Below, piece after piece: positions 1-11,520 of a stretch of 64,000 bases of DNA. The stretch lies in contig NZ_QTJR01000001.1 of NCBI RefSeq assembly GCF_003382285.1, positions 62,001-126,000 of the forward strand, read 5' to 3'. This DNA is from Lysobacter soli. Its GTDB lineage: Bacteria; Pseudomonadota; Gammaproteobacteria; Xanthomonadales; Xanthomonadaceae. Within the stretch, counting starts at the first letter, position 1. The number at the start of each line of letters is the position of its first letter. The position numbers and the translations under genes were made by a program. Under the pieces are notes generated by a model, which was given only the letters and a program-made list of their open reading frames with translations, was not told the origin of the DNA and ran no database searches.

Positions 1-1193
1 CCGTCGGCGACTTCTTCGACGACGTGTCGCGCGATGGGCTGTCGGCCACGCTGCGCGACCGCGGCCAGTGGGGGCGCATGCGCATGACGCCCACCGACCT
101 GTCCGACGTCAACGCGAACACCTACACCTACCTGCTCAACGGCACCGCGCCGTCGGGCAACTGGACCGGCCTGTTCCGCAGTGGCGAGAAGGTGCTGCTG
201 CGCTTCATCAACGGCTCGGCGATGACCTATTTCGACGTGCGCATTCCCGGCCTGAAGATGACCGTCGTCGCCGCGGACGGCCAGTACATCCATCCGGTGA
301 CAGTCGACGAGTTCCGCATCGCGGTGGCCGAAACCTTCGACGTGATCGTCGAACCCTCCGGGCAGGACGCGTACGCGATCTTCGCCCAGGACATGGGCCG
401 CACCGGTTACGCGCGCGGCACCCTCGCGGTGCGCCACGGGCTGGAAGCGCCGCTGCCCGCGCAGGATGCGCGCCCGATCCTGACGATGGACGACATGGGC
501 CACGGCGGGATGGCCGACGCCGGCATGGGGCACTCCGGTTTGAAGCCCGGCGCCAAAGGCATGGAAGGCGGCTGCGGCGCGAACATGGGCATGAAGGGCA
601 TGGAAGGCGGTTGCGGCGCCAACATGGGCCACGACATGGCCGGCATGGACCACGGCGGCGACATGCAGTCGCATCCGGCAAGCGAGCGCGGCAATCCGCT
701 GATCGACATGCAGACGATGTCGCCGACGCCGAAGCTCGACGACCCCGGCATCGGCCTGCGCGACAACGGCCGCACCGTGCTCACCTACGGCGCGATGCGC
801 AGCCTGTTCGACGATCCGGATGGCCGCCAGCCCTCGCGAACAGTCGAGCTGCACCTCACCGGGCACATGGAGAAGTTCGCCTGGTCGTTCGACGGCCTGA
901 AGTTCATGGACGCCGAACCGCTGCGCCTGAACTACGGCGAGCGCATGCGCATCGTGCTGGTCAACGACACGATGATGACGCACCCGATCCACCTGCACGG
1001 TATGTGGAGCGACGTCGAGAACGAGAGCGGCGAGTTCCACCTGCGCAAGCACACCGTCGACATGCCGCCGGGCACGAAGCGCAGCTATCGCGTGCGTGCC
1101 GACGCGCTCGGCCGCTGGGCGTACCACTGCCACCTGCTCTACCACATGGAAGCCGGGATGATGCGCGAAGTGCGCGTGGAGGAACGCGCATGA
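1..1193 (+). CDS. copA: Multicopper oxidase of the copper-resistance CopA/PcoA family, 3' part
   Basis: The reading frame is open from the left edge (first whole codon at base 3), so the N-terminus and first cupredoxin domain lie outside the window. PcoA/CopA-type oxidases are periplasmic enzymes that oxidise Cu(I) and bind copper. The C-terminal copper ligands are visible as HPIHLHGM and, near the end, WAYHCHLLYHMEAGM, which together supply the type 1 and trinuclear sites. The middle is a Met/His-rich stretch with two 13-residue copies built on KGMEGGCGANMG (bases 555-632), unusual in containing Cys. The stop overlaps the start of copB by one to two bases, so the two are translationally coupled. 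This is not the copper ATPase that is also called CopA and lies downstream. Confidence 0.95.
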   Translation, partial: VGDFFDDVSRDGLSATLRDRGQWGRMRMTPTDLSDVNANTYTYLLNGTAPSGNWTGLFRSGEKVLLRFINGSAMTYFDVRIPGLKMTVVAADGQYIHPVTVDEFRIAVAETFDVIVEPSGQDAYAIFAQDMGRTGYARGTLAVRHGLEAPLPAQDARPILTMDDMGHGGMADAGMGHSGLKPGAKGMEGGCGANMGMKGMEGGCGANMGHDMAGMDHGGDMQSHPASERGNPLIDMQTMSPTPKLDDPGIGLRDNGRTVLTYGAMRSLFDDPDGRQPSRTVELHLTGHMEKFAWSFDGLKFMDAEPLRLNYGERMRIVLVNDTMMTHPIHLHGMWSDVENESGEFHLRKHTVDMPPGTKRSYRVRADALGRWAYHCHLLYHMEAGMMREVRVEERA

Positions 1194-2110
1194 CCGGCCT
1201 CCGTTCCCTGCTCGCCTGCGCGCTGTCGCTGGCGCTCGCGCCCGCGTGGGCGCAGGACCATTCGCACCACCATGCGCCGCCGCCCTCCGAACCGAAGGCA
1301 ACGGCCACGCACGATCACGCATCGATGGACCATGCCGCGCATCAGCAAGGCGCGGTGGATCACGCCGCGATGGGCCACGGCACGCCCTCGCAGGCTGCGC
1401 CCGTCGAGCCGATACCGACGCTCACCGACGCCGACCGCGCCGCGGCGTTCCCCGACCTCGCACACGGCATGCACCACGCGCCGGAGCGCAACAGCTTCGT
1501 GATGTTCGATCGGCTGGAAGCGGTCGATCTGGACCACGGCCGTGGCGAAGCGTGGGAAGCGCAGGCGTGGATCGGTTCCGACCTCAACCGCCTGTGGCTT
1601 CGCAGCGAAGGCGAACGCGAACGCGGCCACACCGAAGCGGCCGACCTGGAAGTGCTCTACGGCCGCAGCGTCACGCCGTGGTGGGACGTCGTCGCCGGCC
1701 TGAAGCACGACTTCAAGCCCGGCCGCTCGCGCGACTGGGCCGCGTTCGGCGTGCAGGGACTGGCGCCGTACAAGTTCGAAGTGAGCGCGACGGCCTACCT
1801 CGGCGAAAGCGGCGCGACGGCCGCGACCGTGGAGGCCGAATACGAGGTGCTGCTGACCAACCGGCTGATCCTGCAGCCGCGCGTGGAAGTGGAAGCGTTC
1901 GGCAAGGACGATCCAGCGCGTGGCATCGGCTCCGGCCTGTCCACGGTCGAAGCCGGATTGCGCCTTCGCTACGAGTTCACGCGACGGTTCGCGCCCTACG
2001 TCGGCGTCGCGTGGGAACGCGCGTACGGCGGAACGGCCGATCACCGTCGCGACGATGGCGAAGCGGTCGAGGACACGCACCTCGTTGCCGGCGTGCGGCT
2101 CTGGTTCTGA
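1190..2110 (+). CDS. copB: Copper resistance outer-membrane protein CopB
   Basis: A protein of 306 residues, starting at an ATG that overlaps the oxidase stop (ATGA). An N-terminal signal peptide ends near AWAQD. It is followed by a His/Met-rich segment (HSHHHAP, HDHASMDHAAH, DHAAMGHG) typical of periplasmic copper binding. The rest alternates short amphipathic strands and ends in the aromatic residue F (VRLWF), as expected for an outer-membrane beta-barrel. CopB/PcoB proteins are paired with the multicopper oxidase and are thought to sequester copper or move it across the outer membrane. The gene is followed by a strong hairpin at 2126-2176. Confidence 0.95.
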   Translation: MTGLRSLLACALSLALAPAWAQDHSHHHAPPPSEPKATATHDHASMDHAAHQQGAVDHAAMGHGTPSQAAPVEPIPTLTDADRAAAFPDLAHGMHHAPERNSFVMFDRLEAVDLDHGRGEAWEAQAWIGSDLNRLWLRSEGERERGHTEAADLEVLYGRSVTPWWDVVAGLKHDFKPGRSRDWAAFGVQGLAPYKFEVSATAYLGESGATAATVEAEYEVLLTNRLILQPRVEVEAFGKDDPARGIGSGLSTVEAGLRLRYEFTRRFAPYVGVAWERAYGGTADHRRDDGEAVEDTHLVAGVRLWF

Positions 2111-2125
2111 CCATGTGCGACACGA

Positions 2126-2176
2126 CGCACCGCCGACCCGCCCTGCCCCGCACCCGGTGTGGCGGGCGGCGGTGCG
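2126..2176 (+). terminator. Hairpin after copB, touching the copper promoter
   Basis: The arms 2126-2135 (CGCACCGCCG) and 2167-2176 (CGGCGGTGCG) pair perfectly. The inner arms 2137-2142 and 2161-2166 extend the stem to 16 bp with a single bulged A. No T-run follows, so it is either a weak intrinsic terminator or a 3' stabilising stem. It ends one base before the -35 box of the next promoter. Confidence 0.6.
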
Positions 2177-2207
2177 TTGACCTTCCCACCATGGGAAGGC
2201 CCACGCT
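2177..2207 (+). promoter_or_regulatory. CueR-type copper-responsive promoter/operator
   Basis: The -35 TTGACC (2177-2182) is followed by a palindrome with half-sites CCTTCCCA (2181-2188) and TGGGAAGG (2192-2199) around a 3-bp centre. A -10-like CACGCT (2202-2207) follows after a 19-bp spacer. An over-long spacer filled by a CCTTCC/GGAAGG palindrome is the established signature of MerR-family CueR promoters driving copA genes. The -10 is poor, which fits a promoter needing CueR-induced distortion. Confidence 0.85.
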
Positions 2208-2237
2208 GCCTCCATCGAATCGTCGAATGGAGTCCGC

Positions 2238-4661
2238 ATGAATACCGCCGCCACCGCCGACCTGCGCCTGCCGATCGCCGGCATGACCTGCGCGTCGTGC
2301 GCAGGCCGCATTGAACGCGCGCTCGCCGCCGTTCCAGGCGTATTTCGCGCCGAGGTGAACCTCGCGACGGCGACCGCCAATGTCGCCACCGACGGCAAGG
2401 TCGGCGCGACCGTCCTCGCCGATGCCGTCTCGCGCAGCGGATACCGCGTGCCCGAGCGCACGCTCGACCTGGCGATCGGCGGCATGACCTGCGCCTCGTG
2501 CACGGGCCGCGTCGAGAAGGCCTTGCGCGCGGTGCCGGGCGTGATCGACGCCAGCGTCAATCTCGCGACCGAACGCGCCCAGGTGCGCGCGTTGCCGGAT
2601 GTTTCTGCCGACGATCTCATCGCTGCCGTCGCGACCGCGGACTATCGCGCGCATTTGCCGGATGCCGACATCGCTGCCGTGACCTCCACCGAGTCGCGTG
2701 ACGCCGAAGCGGACAAGGCTGACGCGCGTGAACGCCGCCACCTCTGGCTCGCGCTCGCGTTCTCGCTGCCTCTGGTGCTGCCGATGCTCGCGATGCCCTT
2801 CGGCGCACACCTGGCGCTGCCGGGCTGGGTGCAGTTCGCGCTGGCCACGCCGGCGCAGTTCTGGCTGGGCGCGCGCTTCTATCGCGCCGGCTGGGGCGCG
2901 CTGAAGGCGCGCAGCGGCAACATGGACCTGCTGGTCGCGCTCGGCACGAGCGCTGGCTACGGATTGAGCGTCTGGCACCTGATCGCCGGCGGCCATCGCG
3001 CCCCGCTGTATTTCGAAGCGTCCGCGGTCGTGATCGCGCTTGTGCTGCTCGGAAAGTGGCTGGAAACGCGCGCGCGCCGCCAGACGACGGCCGCGATCCG
3101 CGCCCTGCAGGCGCTTCGTCCGGCCACCGCGCGGGTTCGTCGCAATGGCGTGGAAACCGACCTGCCACTCGCGCAGGTCCGCGTCGGCGACGAGGTCGTC
3201 GTGCGGCCCGGCGAACGCATTCCCGTCGACGGTCGAATCGTGGAAGGACGCACGCACGCCGACGAATCCATGCTGACGGGCGAGTCGTTGCCGGTCGCGC
3301 GTTCGGAAGGCGACCGCGTCACCGGCGGCGCGGTCAACGGCGAAGGCCGCGTGGTGGTCGAAACCACGGCTATCGGGGCGGAAAGCGCGCTGGCGCGCAT
3401 CATCCGGCTCGTCGAGGACGCGCAGGCGAAGAAGGCGCCGATCCAGCGCATCGTCGATCGCGTCAGTGCCGTGTTCGTACCGGTGGTGATCGCCATCGCC
3501 TTCATCACGCTGCTGGGTTGGGGACTGACGACCGGCGACTGGAGCGGCGCGCTGCTCAACGCCGTCGCGGTGCTCGTCATCGCCTGCCCTTGCGCCCTCG
3601 GACTCGCGACGCCCACGGCCATCATGGCCGGAACCGGCGTCGCCGCGCGCGCCGGCATCCTGATCAAGGACGCGCAGGCGCTCGAAACGGCGCAGCGCAT
3701 CGCCATCGTTGCCTTCGACAAGACCGGAACGCTGACGCAGGGCAAGCCGACTCTCGTCGAAGCGATCGCGCTTGATGGCGACACGTCGTCGCTGCTCGCG
3801 CACGCCGCCGCGGTGCAGCGCGGCAGCGAACACCCGCTCTCGGCGGCCGTGATGCAAGCCGCGGGCGAGGCGCCGTCGCTCGTCGCGAGCGACATCCGCG
3901 CGGTACCGGGGCGCGGCGTGCGCGGAACGATCGGCACCTACGACGTGCTCATCGGCAGCGAGCGGATGATGCGCGAGGCCGCCGTCGATCTGGCGCTGCT
4001 GTCCGCGCGCGCCGAAACGCTGCTTGCCAGCGGGCATACGGTGTCGTGGGTGGCGGTCGCAGAACGCGAACAATCCCCTCGCCTGCTCGGCCTGCTCGCC
4101 TTCCGCGACACACCGCGACCGGGTGCGCGCGAGGCCATTGCACGACTGCACGGACTGGGCCTGCGCACGGTGATGGTCTCGGGCGACCAGGAAGGCGCCG
4201 CGCGCGCCATTGCCGCGCAGCTCGGCATCGACGACGTGCGCGCCAACGTGCTGCCCGAAGAAAAGGCAGCGACGATCGAACGACTGCGCAGCAACGGCGT
4301 GGTGGCGATGGTCGGCGACGGCATCAACGATGCGCCCGCCCTGGCCGCGGCCGACGTCGGCATCGCGATGGGCAGCGGCACCGACGTCGCGATGCACGCT
4401 GCCGGCGTGACGCTGATGCGCGCAGAACCGGCGCTGGTCGCCGACGCCATCGGGATCTCGCGCCGGACCACGCGAAAGATCCACCAGAACCTCTTCTGGG
4501 CCTTCATCTACAACGTCGTCGGCCTTCCGCTGGCGGCGTTCGGACTGCTCGACCCGGTGATCGCCGGCGCTGCGATGGCGTTTTCGTCCGTCAGCGTCGT
4601 CACCAACGCCCTGCTGCTGCGCCGCTGGCGCCCGCATCGCCTTTTGAACTCGCACGATTGA
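2238..4661 (+). CDS. copA: Copper-translocating P1B-type ATPase with two metal-binding domains
   Basis: An 807-residue inner-membrane pump that exports cytoplasmic Cu(I) at the cost of ATP. Two N-terminal heavy-metal-associated domains carry GMTCASC motifs with Cys pairs C18/C21 and C85/C88. The transmembrane Cys-Pro-Cys of P1B-1 pumps is at residues 450-452. The phosphorylation motif DKTGTLT begins at about D494, and the hinge motif GDGINDAP begins near residue 693. The length is normal for a two-HMA copper ATPase. It sits directly behind the CueR-type promoter and is followed 17 bp later by the cueR gene. Confidence 0.97.
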   Translation: MNTAATADLRLPIAGMTCASCAGRIERALAAVPGVFRAEVNLATATANVATDGKVGATVLADAVSRSGYRVPERTLDLAIGGMTCASCTGRVEKALRAVPGVIDASVNLATERAQVRALPDVSADDLIAAVATADYRAHLPDADIAAVTSTESRDAEADKADARERRHLWLALAFSLPLVLPMLAMPFGAHLALPGWVQFALATPAQFWLGARFYRAGWGALKARSGNMDLLVALGTSAGYGLSVWHLIAGGHRAPLYFEASAVVIALVLLGKWLETRARRQTTAAIRALQALRPATARVRRNGVETDLPLAQVRVGDEVVVRPGERIPVDGRIVEGRTHADESMLTGESLPVARSEGDRVTGGAVNGEGRVVVETTAIGAESALARIIRLVEDAQAKKAPIQRIVDRVSAVFVPVVIAIAFITLLGWGLTTGDWSGALLNAVAVLVIACPCALGLATPTAIMAGTGVAARAGILIKDAQALETAQRIAIVAFDKTGTLTQGKPTLVEAIALDGDTSSLLAHAAAVQRGSEHPLSAAVMQAAGEAPSLVASDIRAVPGRGVRGTIGTYDVLIGSERMMREAAVDLALLSARAETLLASGHTVSWVAVAEREQSPRLLGLLAFRDTPRPGAREAIARLHGLGLRTVMVSGDQEGAARAIAAQLGIDDVRANVLPEEKAATIERLRSNGVVAMVGDGINDAPALAAADVGIAMGSGTDVAMHAAGVTLMRAEPALVADAIGISRRTTRKIHQNLFWAFIYNVVGLPLAAFGLLDPVIAGAAMAFSSVSVVTNALLLRRWRPHRLLNSHD

Positions 4662-4678
4662 ATCGCAAGGAGCCGACC

Positions 4679-5218
4679 ATGCCCCGGATGCCAAGACCCG
4701 AACTCGCCGACGCACGCCAGCAGGGCCTGCACAACATCGGCGAAGCCGCGCGGCACAGCGGCGTCAGCGCGAAGATGATCCGGCACTACGAAAGCATCGG
4801 CCTGATCCCGCCGCCCAATCGCACGTTCGCCGGGTATCGCCTCTACAACGATGCCGACCTGCACCGGCTGGGCTTCATCCGTCGCGCGCGCGGACTGGGG
4901 TTCTCGATCAAGCAGATCGAAGCGCTCCTGGGGCTCTGGGACGATCGCTCCCGCGCGAGCGCCGAAGTGAAACGTCTGGCGGAATCGCACGTGGACGAAC
5001 TGGCGACGAAGATCGCCGAGATGCAGGCCATGCAGCGGACGCTGCAGGATCTTGCGCGCCGCTGCCACGGCGACGACCGACCGGACTGTCCGATCCTGGA
5101 GGATCTGGCGAAGACGACCGACGCACGCGATGCGCATTTGCCATCGCGCCACGAACCGGACGATGCGCCGCTTTCGTTCGAAGCGGGGAACCAGCTGCGC
5201 CGCGTGGGTGGGCGTTGA
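4679..5218 (+). CDS. cueR: Cu(I)-responsive MerR-family regulator CueR
   Basis: A 179-residue protein with a MerR N-terminal winged helix (HNIGEAARHSGVSAKMIRHY), a dimerisation helix, and a C-terminal metal loop CHGDDRPDC giving C129 and C137 seven residues apart, as in CueR. Ser94 in RASAEVK matches the serine that marks +1-ion sensors. The chosen ATG has AAGGAG upstream (4667-4672). The N-terminus carries about 15 extra residues compared with E. coli CueR. Lying behind the ATPase gene, it presumably controls the promoter at 2177-2207 and its own transcript. Confidence 0.95.
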   Translation: MPRMPRPELADARQQGLHNIGEAARHSGVSAKMIRHYESIGLIPPPNRTFAGYRLYNDADLHRLGFIRRARGLGFSIKQIEALLGLWDDRSRASAEVKRLAESHVDELATKIAEMQAMQRTLQDLARRCHGDDRPDCPILEDLAKTTDARDAHLPSRHEPDDAPLSFEAGNQLRRVGGR

Positions 5219-5264
5219 TCCCGGATCGGAGTATTTGCAGGCATTGCGGAGTGCAGGAAGGCGC

Positions 5265-5290
5265 TGGATCCCCGCTTTCGCGGGGATGAC
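5265..5290. repeat. Single REP-like palindrome
   Basis: A 26-bp element running from TGGATCCCCGC to GCGGGGATGAC around a TTTC loop. It is the same family as the doublets at 15896-15995 and 51859-51957 and the array at 26020-26240. No inverted partner is visible nearby. Confidence 0.75.
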
Positions 5291-5400
5291 GACGCTGGTC
5301 TCGGCTGATCGAACTCCGGCTCGTCTCGTCTCGTCCCAAATCCCGAACCGCGAATCCCGACGCACGAATCGCGATACGGAAAACCAGACGCCCACAACGA

Positions 5401-5428
5401 AGCAGGGCCCCGTTTCCGGAGCCCTGCT
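5401..5428 (-). terminator. Hairpin after the tRNA genes
   Basis: Arms AGCAGGGC (5401-5408) and GCCCTGCT (5421-5428) pair perfectly. The hairpin lies just beyond the 3' end of tRNA-Glu in the minus direction and could also end the cueR transcript from the other side. The T-run is poor. Confidence 0.6.
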
Positions 5429-5441
5429 GCGTTTCACTATT

Positions 5442-5517
5442 TGGCGTCCCCACGGGGATTCGAACCCCGGTCGCTACCGTGAAAGGGTAATGTCCTAGGC
5501 CTCTAGACGATGGGGAC
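5442..5517 (-). tRNA. tRNA-Glu (anticodon TTC)
   Basis: 76 nt including an encoded CCA end (TGG at 5442-5444 on the plus strand). On the minus strand it begins GTCCCCATCG and ends with the complementary GGGGACG plus CCA. The anticodon loop is CTTTCAC, anticodon TTC (glutamate), and the T arm contains GGTTCGAATCC. It lies 33 nt downstream of tRNA-Ala and is probably co-transcribed with it. Confidence 0.97.
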
Positions 5518-5550
5518 AAAACTGGTTTTTCAGCATCATCTCCGAAGAGA

Positions 5551-5626
5551 TGGTGGAGCCAGCCGGGATCGAACCGGCGACCTCCTGCATGCCATGCAGG
5601 CGCTCTCCCAGCTGAGCTATGGCCCC
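5551..5626 (-). tRNA. tRNA-Ala (anticodon GGC)
   Basis: 76 nt with an encoded CCA end. The minus strand starts GGGGCCATAGCTCAGCTGGG. The acceptor stem GGGGCCA pairs with TGGCTCC with one G-T pair, and the T arm has GGTTCGATCCC. The seven-base anticodon loop is ATGGCAT, giving GGC (alanine). It is preceded by a clear sigma70-type promoter at 5649-5678. Confidence 0.97.
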
Positions 5627-5648
5627 ACGTGCTGCTGGAAAGACGAAA

Positions 5649-5678
5649 ATTCTAGCGGGCGTTCAGCGATGTCGTCAA
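5649..5678 (-). promoter_or_regulatory. Promoter for the tRNA-Ala/tRNA-Glu unit
   Basis: Minus strand: -35 TTGACG (5678-5673), 18-bp spacer, -10 TAGAAT (5654-5649). Predicted start is near 5642, about 16 nt before the mature tRNA-Ala. The -35 box overlaps the last codons of the DUF1249 gene. Confidence 0.8.
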
Positions 5679-6199
5679 GCGTTCGCTGCCAGATTTTTTT
5701 CGTCGCGTCCGCCGGTGCTGGTACCGGCGTCAACGGGGCGCAATGTTGCCACACCATGTCCCCGCTCCGCTAGATACTCGAGCCACTTTCCAAGAAACGT
5801 GTTCATCCGCGTGCGGTGGTCGAGCACTTCCGCCGCGGGCGGGTACATGCCGATGACGTCCTGCCAGCGACGCCCGACGTAGCAATTGGTGACCTCGAGC
5901 TGCCGCGCATCGTGGTACAGCCGCAGATATGCCGAAGGATCCTGCTCCCCGGTGACCGGATCGCGCATCGCGTACGTCAGACGCAGCTCCGTGGTGTACG
6001 GATGGCGTTCGATCACGTCCAGCTGCAGGTCCAGTCCGTCGCCGACGCTGGAGTGGTATGTGCCGACCGCCAGCGCCTCCGACGGAAACAGGCGCGCGAA
6101 GCGGACATGGTTTTCGGCATACAGCCCCATTAGCCAGCCGAAGCGGCTGAGGCGGGGAATGCGTGCTTTGCGGGTCGCGAGAGACATGGGCATGGGCAT
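5675..6199 (-). CDS. DUF1249 family protein (YqiB-like)
   Basis: The protein contains the DUF1249 hallmarks PRLSRFGWLMGLYAENHVRF near the start, then YHSSVGDGLDLQLDVIERHPYTTELRLTY and AYLRLYHDARQLEV. The molecular function of this family is not established; it is a small cytosolic protein usually encoded near housekeeping genes. The start is uncertain: ATGs at 6199, 6193 and 6187 all precede the conserved region, and 6268 has a GAGGAA ten bases upstream but would add residues that look unrelated. The 3' end overlaps the tRNA promoter. Confidence 0.85.
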   Translation of the reverse strand: MPMPMSLATRKARIPRLSRFGWLMGLYAENHVRFARLFPSEALAVGTYHSSVGDGLDLQLDVIERHPYTTELRLTYAMRDPVTGEQDPSAYLRLYHDARQLEVTNCYVGRRWQDVIGMYPPAAEVLDHRTRMNTFLGKWLEYLAERGHGVATLRPVDAGTSTGGRDEKNLAANA

Positions 6200-6323
6200 C
6201 GATATGGAGTCGATGCTACACGGCACAACCTCCCCGCGGCAGCGTTGACGCACGCCGGTGGCAGGCATACGGTAAGGGTTCCTCGCGAGCGCGTTTTCCG
6301 GGGTTTTCCCGCTACGCCGCCGT

Positions 6324-7145
6324 TCAGAACATCTCGCGATGGATCCCCAGCGTGGTCAGGACCTTGCTCGAGATCTCCTCGATCGAGGTATTGGTCGTGC
6401 TCAGGGTCGAAATCCGCTCCGCACGGAACATCGCCTCGGCCGCCGCGACTTCCCGCTTGCAGGTTTCCAGCTGGGCATAGCGGGAGTTCGGCCGGCGCTC
6501 CTGGCGGATCTGCTGCAGCCGGACCGGATCAATCGTCAAACCGAAGAGCTTGTTGCGATACGGCCGCAGGCGCGGCGGCAGGCGGTCGTGTTCCAGGTCT
6601 TCCTCGGTCAGCGGGTAGTTCGCCGCGCGCACGCCGTAATGCAGCGCCAGATACACGCAGGTCGGCGTCTTGCCCGCGCGCGATACCGCGACCAGCACAA
6701 GGTCCGCGTCGTCGTAGTTGATGGCTTGGCCGTCGTCGTGCGTCAGCGCGAAATTCATCGCGTTGATGCGCCGGTGGTAGGTGTCGAAATCCACCATGCC
6801 GTGCGCCTGGCCGATGCGGCGTTCGCGCGTCTGTTCCAGCTCGCGCTCCAGCGGTTCGATGAAGGGCGCGAAGACGTCGAGCATCAGCGCGCCGCTTTCT
6901 GCCAGCGCGTGGCTGACATCGACGTCCATGCACGAGTTGATCACCACCGGGCGAACACCGTACGACTCCGCGGCGACGCGGATCTTCTCGCCCACTTCAC
7001 GCGCGCGCTCGACGCTGTCGACGAACGGGATGCGGTCGGTCACGAAGCGCGTCTGGGTGAACTGGGTCAGCAGACTGTGGCCGATGGTCTCGGCGGTGAT
7101 ACCGGTACCATCGGATACGTAGAAGACGGGACGCACGCCGGCCAT
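6324..7145 (-). CDS. ppsR: PEP synthase regulatory protein (bifunctional kinase/pyrophosphorylase)
   Basis: A 273-residue DUF299/PSRP family protein. These proteins inactivate PEP synthase by ADP-dependent phosphorylation of a threonine and reactivate it by Pi-dependent phosphorolysis. The phosphate-binding motif is visible as [14 protein letters not shown], and the N-terminus reads [22 protein letters not shown]. The start at 7145 is chosen because AGGAGA lies six bases upstream; an upstream in-frame ATG at 7172 lacks this. It is transcribed divergently from ppsA across 189 bp, the usual arrangement for this regulator and target. Confidence 0.95.
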   Translation of the reverse strand: MAGVRPVFYVSDGTGITAETIGHSLLTQFTQTRFVTDRIPFVDSVERAREVGEKIRVAAESYGVRPVVINSCMDVDVSHALAESGALMLDVFAPFIEPLERELEQTRERRIGQAHGMVDFDTYHRRINAMNFALTHDDGQAINYDDADLVLVAVSRAGKTPTCVYLALHYGVRAANYPLTEEDLEHDRLPPRLRPYRNKLFGLTIDPVRLQQIRQERRPNSRYAQLETCKREVAAAEAMFRAERISTLSTTNTSIEEISSKVLTTLGIHREMF

Positions 7146-7334
7146 CGGTTTTCTCCTGAACTGGGCGTTCACAATACAAAAAACGCCGATGAATCAAGCT
7201 TGTCTGCCCCCGGCGCCCGGGCGATCATATCCGGATCGCTGCGCGTCACGCGCCTGGGCGCGCCGGCCTTGTTCCGCCATTCCTTCGAATCGCTTGCTGT
7301 CCTTGCCTGCTGTAACTGCCTGGAGATCGCCCGC

Positions 7335-9719
<2,385 letters not shown>

Positions 9720-9749
9720 CGGCTCGCGCTGTACCCTGCGATGAGCCAT

Positions 9750-9775
9750 CGACGCCCCGCTTATGCGGGGCGTCG
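9750..9775 (+). terminator. Intrinsic terminator of ppsA
   Basis: An 11-bp perfect stem CGACGCCCCGC / GCGGGGCGTCG with a TTAT loop, followed by TATTTTG. Confidence 0.85.
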
Positions 9776-9832
9776 TATTTTGTAGACGTTCACGCACATC
9801 GCGCATCCATGCGCGTTCGCAAGGAGGTTGCT

Positions 9833-10855
9833 TTGCTCGCCGATCCGAAGACCCAGGCCGAAGTGCAGGATTCGCTGTCGAACCTCACGCGCCAGTTCGA
9901 CCCTGACGTGCCGTTCCACTTGATGACTGCCGAGCAGTTCTGGGGCTGGGCGATGGACGTCGGCATTAAGCTCGGCGGCGCGTTGCTGGTGTTCTACATC
10001 GGCATGCACCTGGCGAAGTGGGCCGTTCGCGCGGCGGGCCGGGCCTTGACTCGCGCGCATGTCGAACCGACCTCGTCGCAGTTCATCGGTCGCGTGCTCT
10101 ACATCGCGCTGATGATCGTGCTGCTGCTGGCGATCCTGCAGGGCTTCTTCGGGGTGGCGCCAACGTCGTTCATCGCGATCATGGGCGCTGCGGGCCTGGC
10201 GATCGGCCTGGCACTGAAGGACTCGCTGTCGAACGTCGCCTCCGGCGTGATGCTGGTGACGCTGAAGCCGTTCCGCGTGGGCGACGTGGTGCAGATCGGC
10301 GGCAGCAGCGGCACGGTGGAAATGGTCCGCATCTTCCAGACCCAGCTGCGCGGCGCGGACAACCAGACGATCGTGCTCCCGAACAACCTGATCACCACCG
10401 CCCCGATCATCAACCTCACGCCCGACACGCGCCGTCGCATCGAACTGGTCATCGGCATCAGCTACGAGGACGACATCGACGTGGCGCGCGCGGCGATCAT
10501 GGACATCATGCAGGCCGACAAGCGCATCCTAGACACGCCTGCGCCCGACGTCGTCGTTTATGAACTGGCCGACATCGCGGTGCGCCTGGGCGTGCGCTGC
10601 CACGTGAGCAACGCCGACCACTTCGCGACCAAATGCGATCTCAACGAGCGCATCAAGAAGGCGTTCGACAAGGCCGGCATCAGCATCCAGCAGGCGCAGC
10701 GCGACATCCGTGCGCAGCGGCGTGTGCTCGAAGCGGTCCAATCCTCGGCAGCCAGCGCGGCCGGCGTTACCGATACCGCGCAGTCGTCACCCGATCAGCA
10801 ATCGCCGAGCCCGTCGCCCTCGCCCGACCAGCAGTCGCAGCCGGACCAGCGCTGA
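9833..10855 (+). CDS. MscS-family small-conductance mechanosensitive channel
   Basis: About 340 residues. Three N-terminal hydrophobic segments are visible: WAMDVGIKLGGALLVFYIG, a second around FIGRVLYIALMIVLLLAIL, and the pore-lining helix around SFIAIMGAAGLAIGLALKDS. The beta domain follows with NVASGVMLVTLKPFRVGDVV and VRIFQTQLRGADNQTIVLPN, characteristic of MscS. It opens on membrane tension to release solutes during osmotic downshock. The tail after residue 310 is low-complexity Ser/Pro/Gln. The preferred start is TTG 9833 because AAGGAGG ends five bases upstream; an ATG at 9809 is in frame but has no ribosome-binding site. It converges with orn, with three bases between stops. Confidence 0.9.
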   Translation: MLADPKTQAEVQDSLSNLTRQFDPDVPFHLMTAEQFWGWAMDVGIKLGGALLVFYIGMHLAKWAVRAAGRALTRAHVEPTSSQFIGRVLYIALMIVLLLAILQGFFGVAPTSFIAIMGAAGLAIGLALKDSLSNVASGVMLVTLKPFRVGDVVQIGGSSGTVEMVRIFQTQLRGADNQTIVLPNNLITTAPIINLTPDTRRRIELVIGISYEDDIDVARAAIMDIMQADKRILDTPAPDVVVYELADIAVRLGVRCHVSNADHFATKCDLNERIKKAFDKAGISIQQAQRDIRAQRRVLEAVQSSAASAAGVTDTAQSSPDQQSPSPSPSPDQQSQPDQR

Positions 10856-10858
10856 GGC

Positions 10859-11434
10859 CTACTCGTGCGCGTCGCCGCCGAGGCGACCCATGAAGCCGCG
10901 GTAGTGGCGCAGTTCGGCGATGGAGTCGCGCACGTCGCTCAGCGCGGTGTGGCGGGCGTCCTTGTTGACGCCGGCCAGCACATCGGGCGCCCAGCGGCGC
11001 GCGAGTTCCTTGATCGTGCTGACGTCGAGGTTGCGGTAGTGGAAATGCTTCTCCAGCCGCGGCATCAGGCGATGGAGAAACCGGCGATCCTGGCAGATCG
11101 AGTTGCCGCACATCGGCGACTTGCCCGCCGGCACCCAGTTCTGCAGGAATTCCAGCGTCTGCTGCTCCGCCTGGGCGATGTCGACGCGGCTGTCGAGCAC
11201 GCGCTGCCACAGGCCCGAACGGCCGTGCTGGTTGCGGTTCCACTCATCCATCGCTTCGAGGCGCGACAGCGGATGCGAGATCGCGAGTTCCGGGCCTTCG
11301 GCCAGCACGTTGAGCTGCTTGTCGGTCACCACCGTGGCGATCTCCAGGATGGAATCGCGATCGGTATCCAGACCCGTCATTTCGAGGTCGATCCAGATCA
11401 GGTGTTCGTCGTTCGGAGAAGGGACGGCCGCCAT
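10859..11434 (-). CDS. orn: Oligoribonuclease
   Basis: 191 residues; a DEDD-superfamily 3'-5' exonuclease that degrades dinucleotides and short RNAs left by other RNases and finishes pGpG breakdown after c-di-GMP hydrolysis. The first catalytic motif is [10 protein letters not shown] with D16 and E18. Later motifs appear in the region of [14 protein letters not shown] and the final Tyr/His/Asp segment [15 protein letters not shown]. The start at 11434 is chosen by comparison with the usual length of about 180; an earlier ATG pair at 11467 has no ribosome-binding site. Divergent from the DUF2721 gene. Confidence 0.95.
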   Translation of the reverse strand: MAAVPSPNDEHLIWIDLEMTGLDTDRDSILEIATVVTDKQLNVLAEGPELAISHPLSRLEAMDEWNRNQHGRSGLWQRVLDSRVDIAQAEQQTLEFLQNWVPAGKSPMCGNSICQDRRFLHRLMPRLEKHFHYRNLDVSTIKELARRWAPDVLAGVNKDARHTALSDVRDSIAELRHYRGFMGRLGGDAHE

Positions 11435-11520
11435 GCGCTCGCACTGGAATGAGGACCGGCGCATCATACAGCCAGCCCGCCCCGCGGCTTCGCGCCGCGC
11501 TCACGGAACGGAAACGCTAC

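Noticed and set aside
1977-4715. A 912-codon minus-strand open frame over the copper ATPase
   Set aside because: It lies opposite a gene with full P1B motifs, is Arg/Ala/Gln-rich without recognisable domains, and is a codon-bias shadow.
6339-7334. Upstream extension of the ppsA frame
   Set aside because: It runs antisense through ppsR and gives sequence unlike PEP synthase; the TTG at 7335 with GGAG fits the family.
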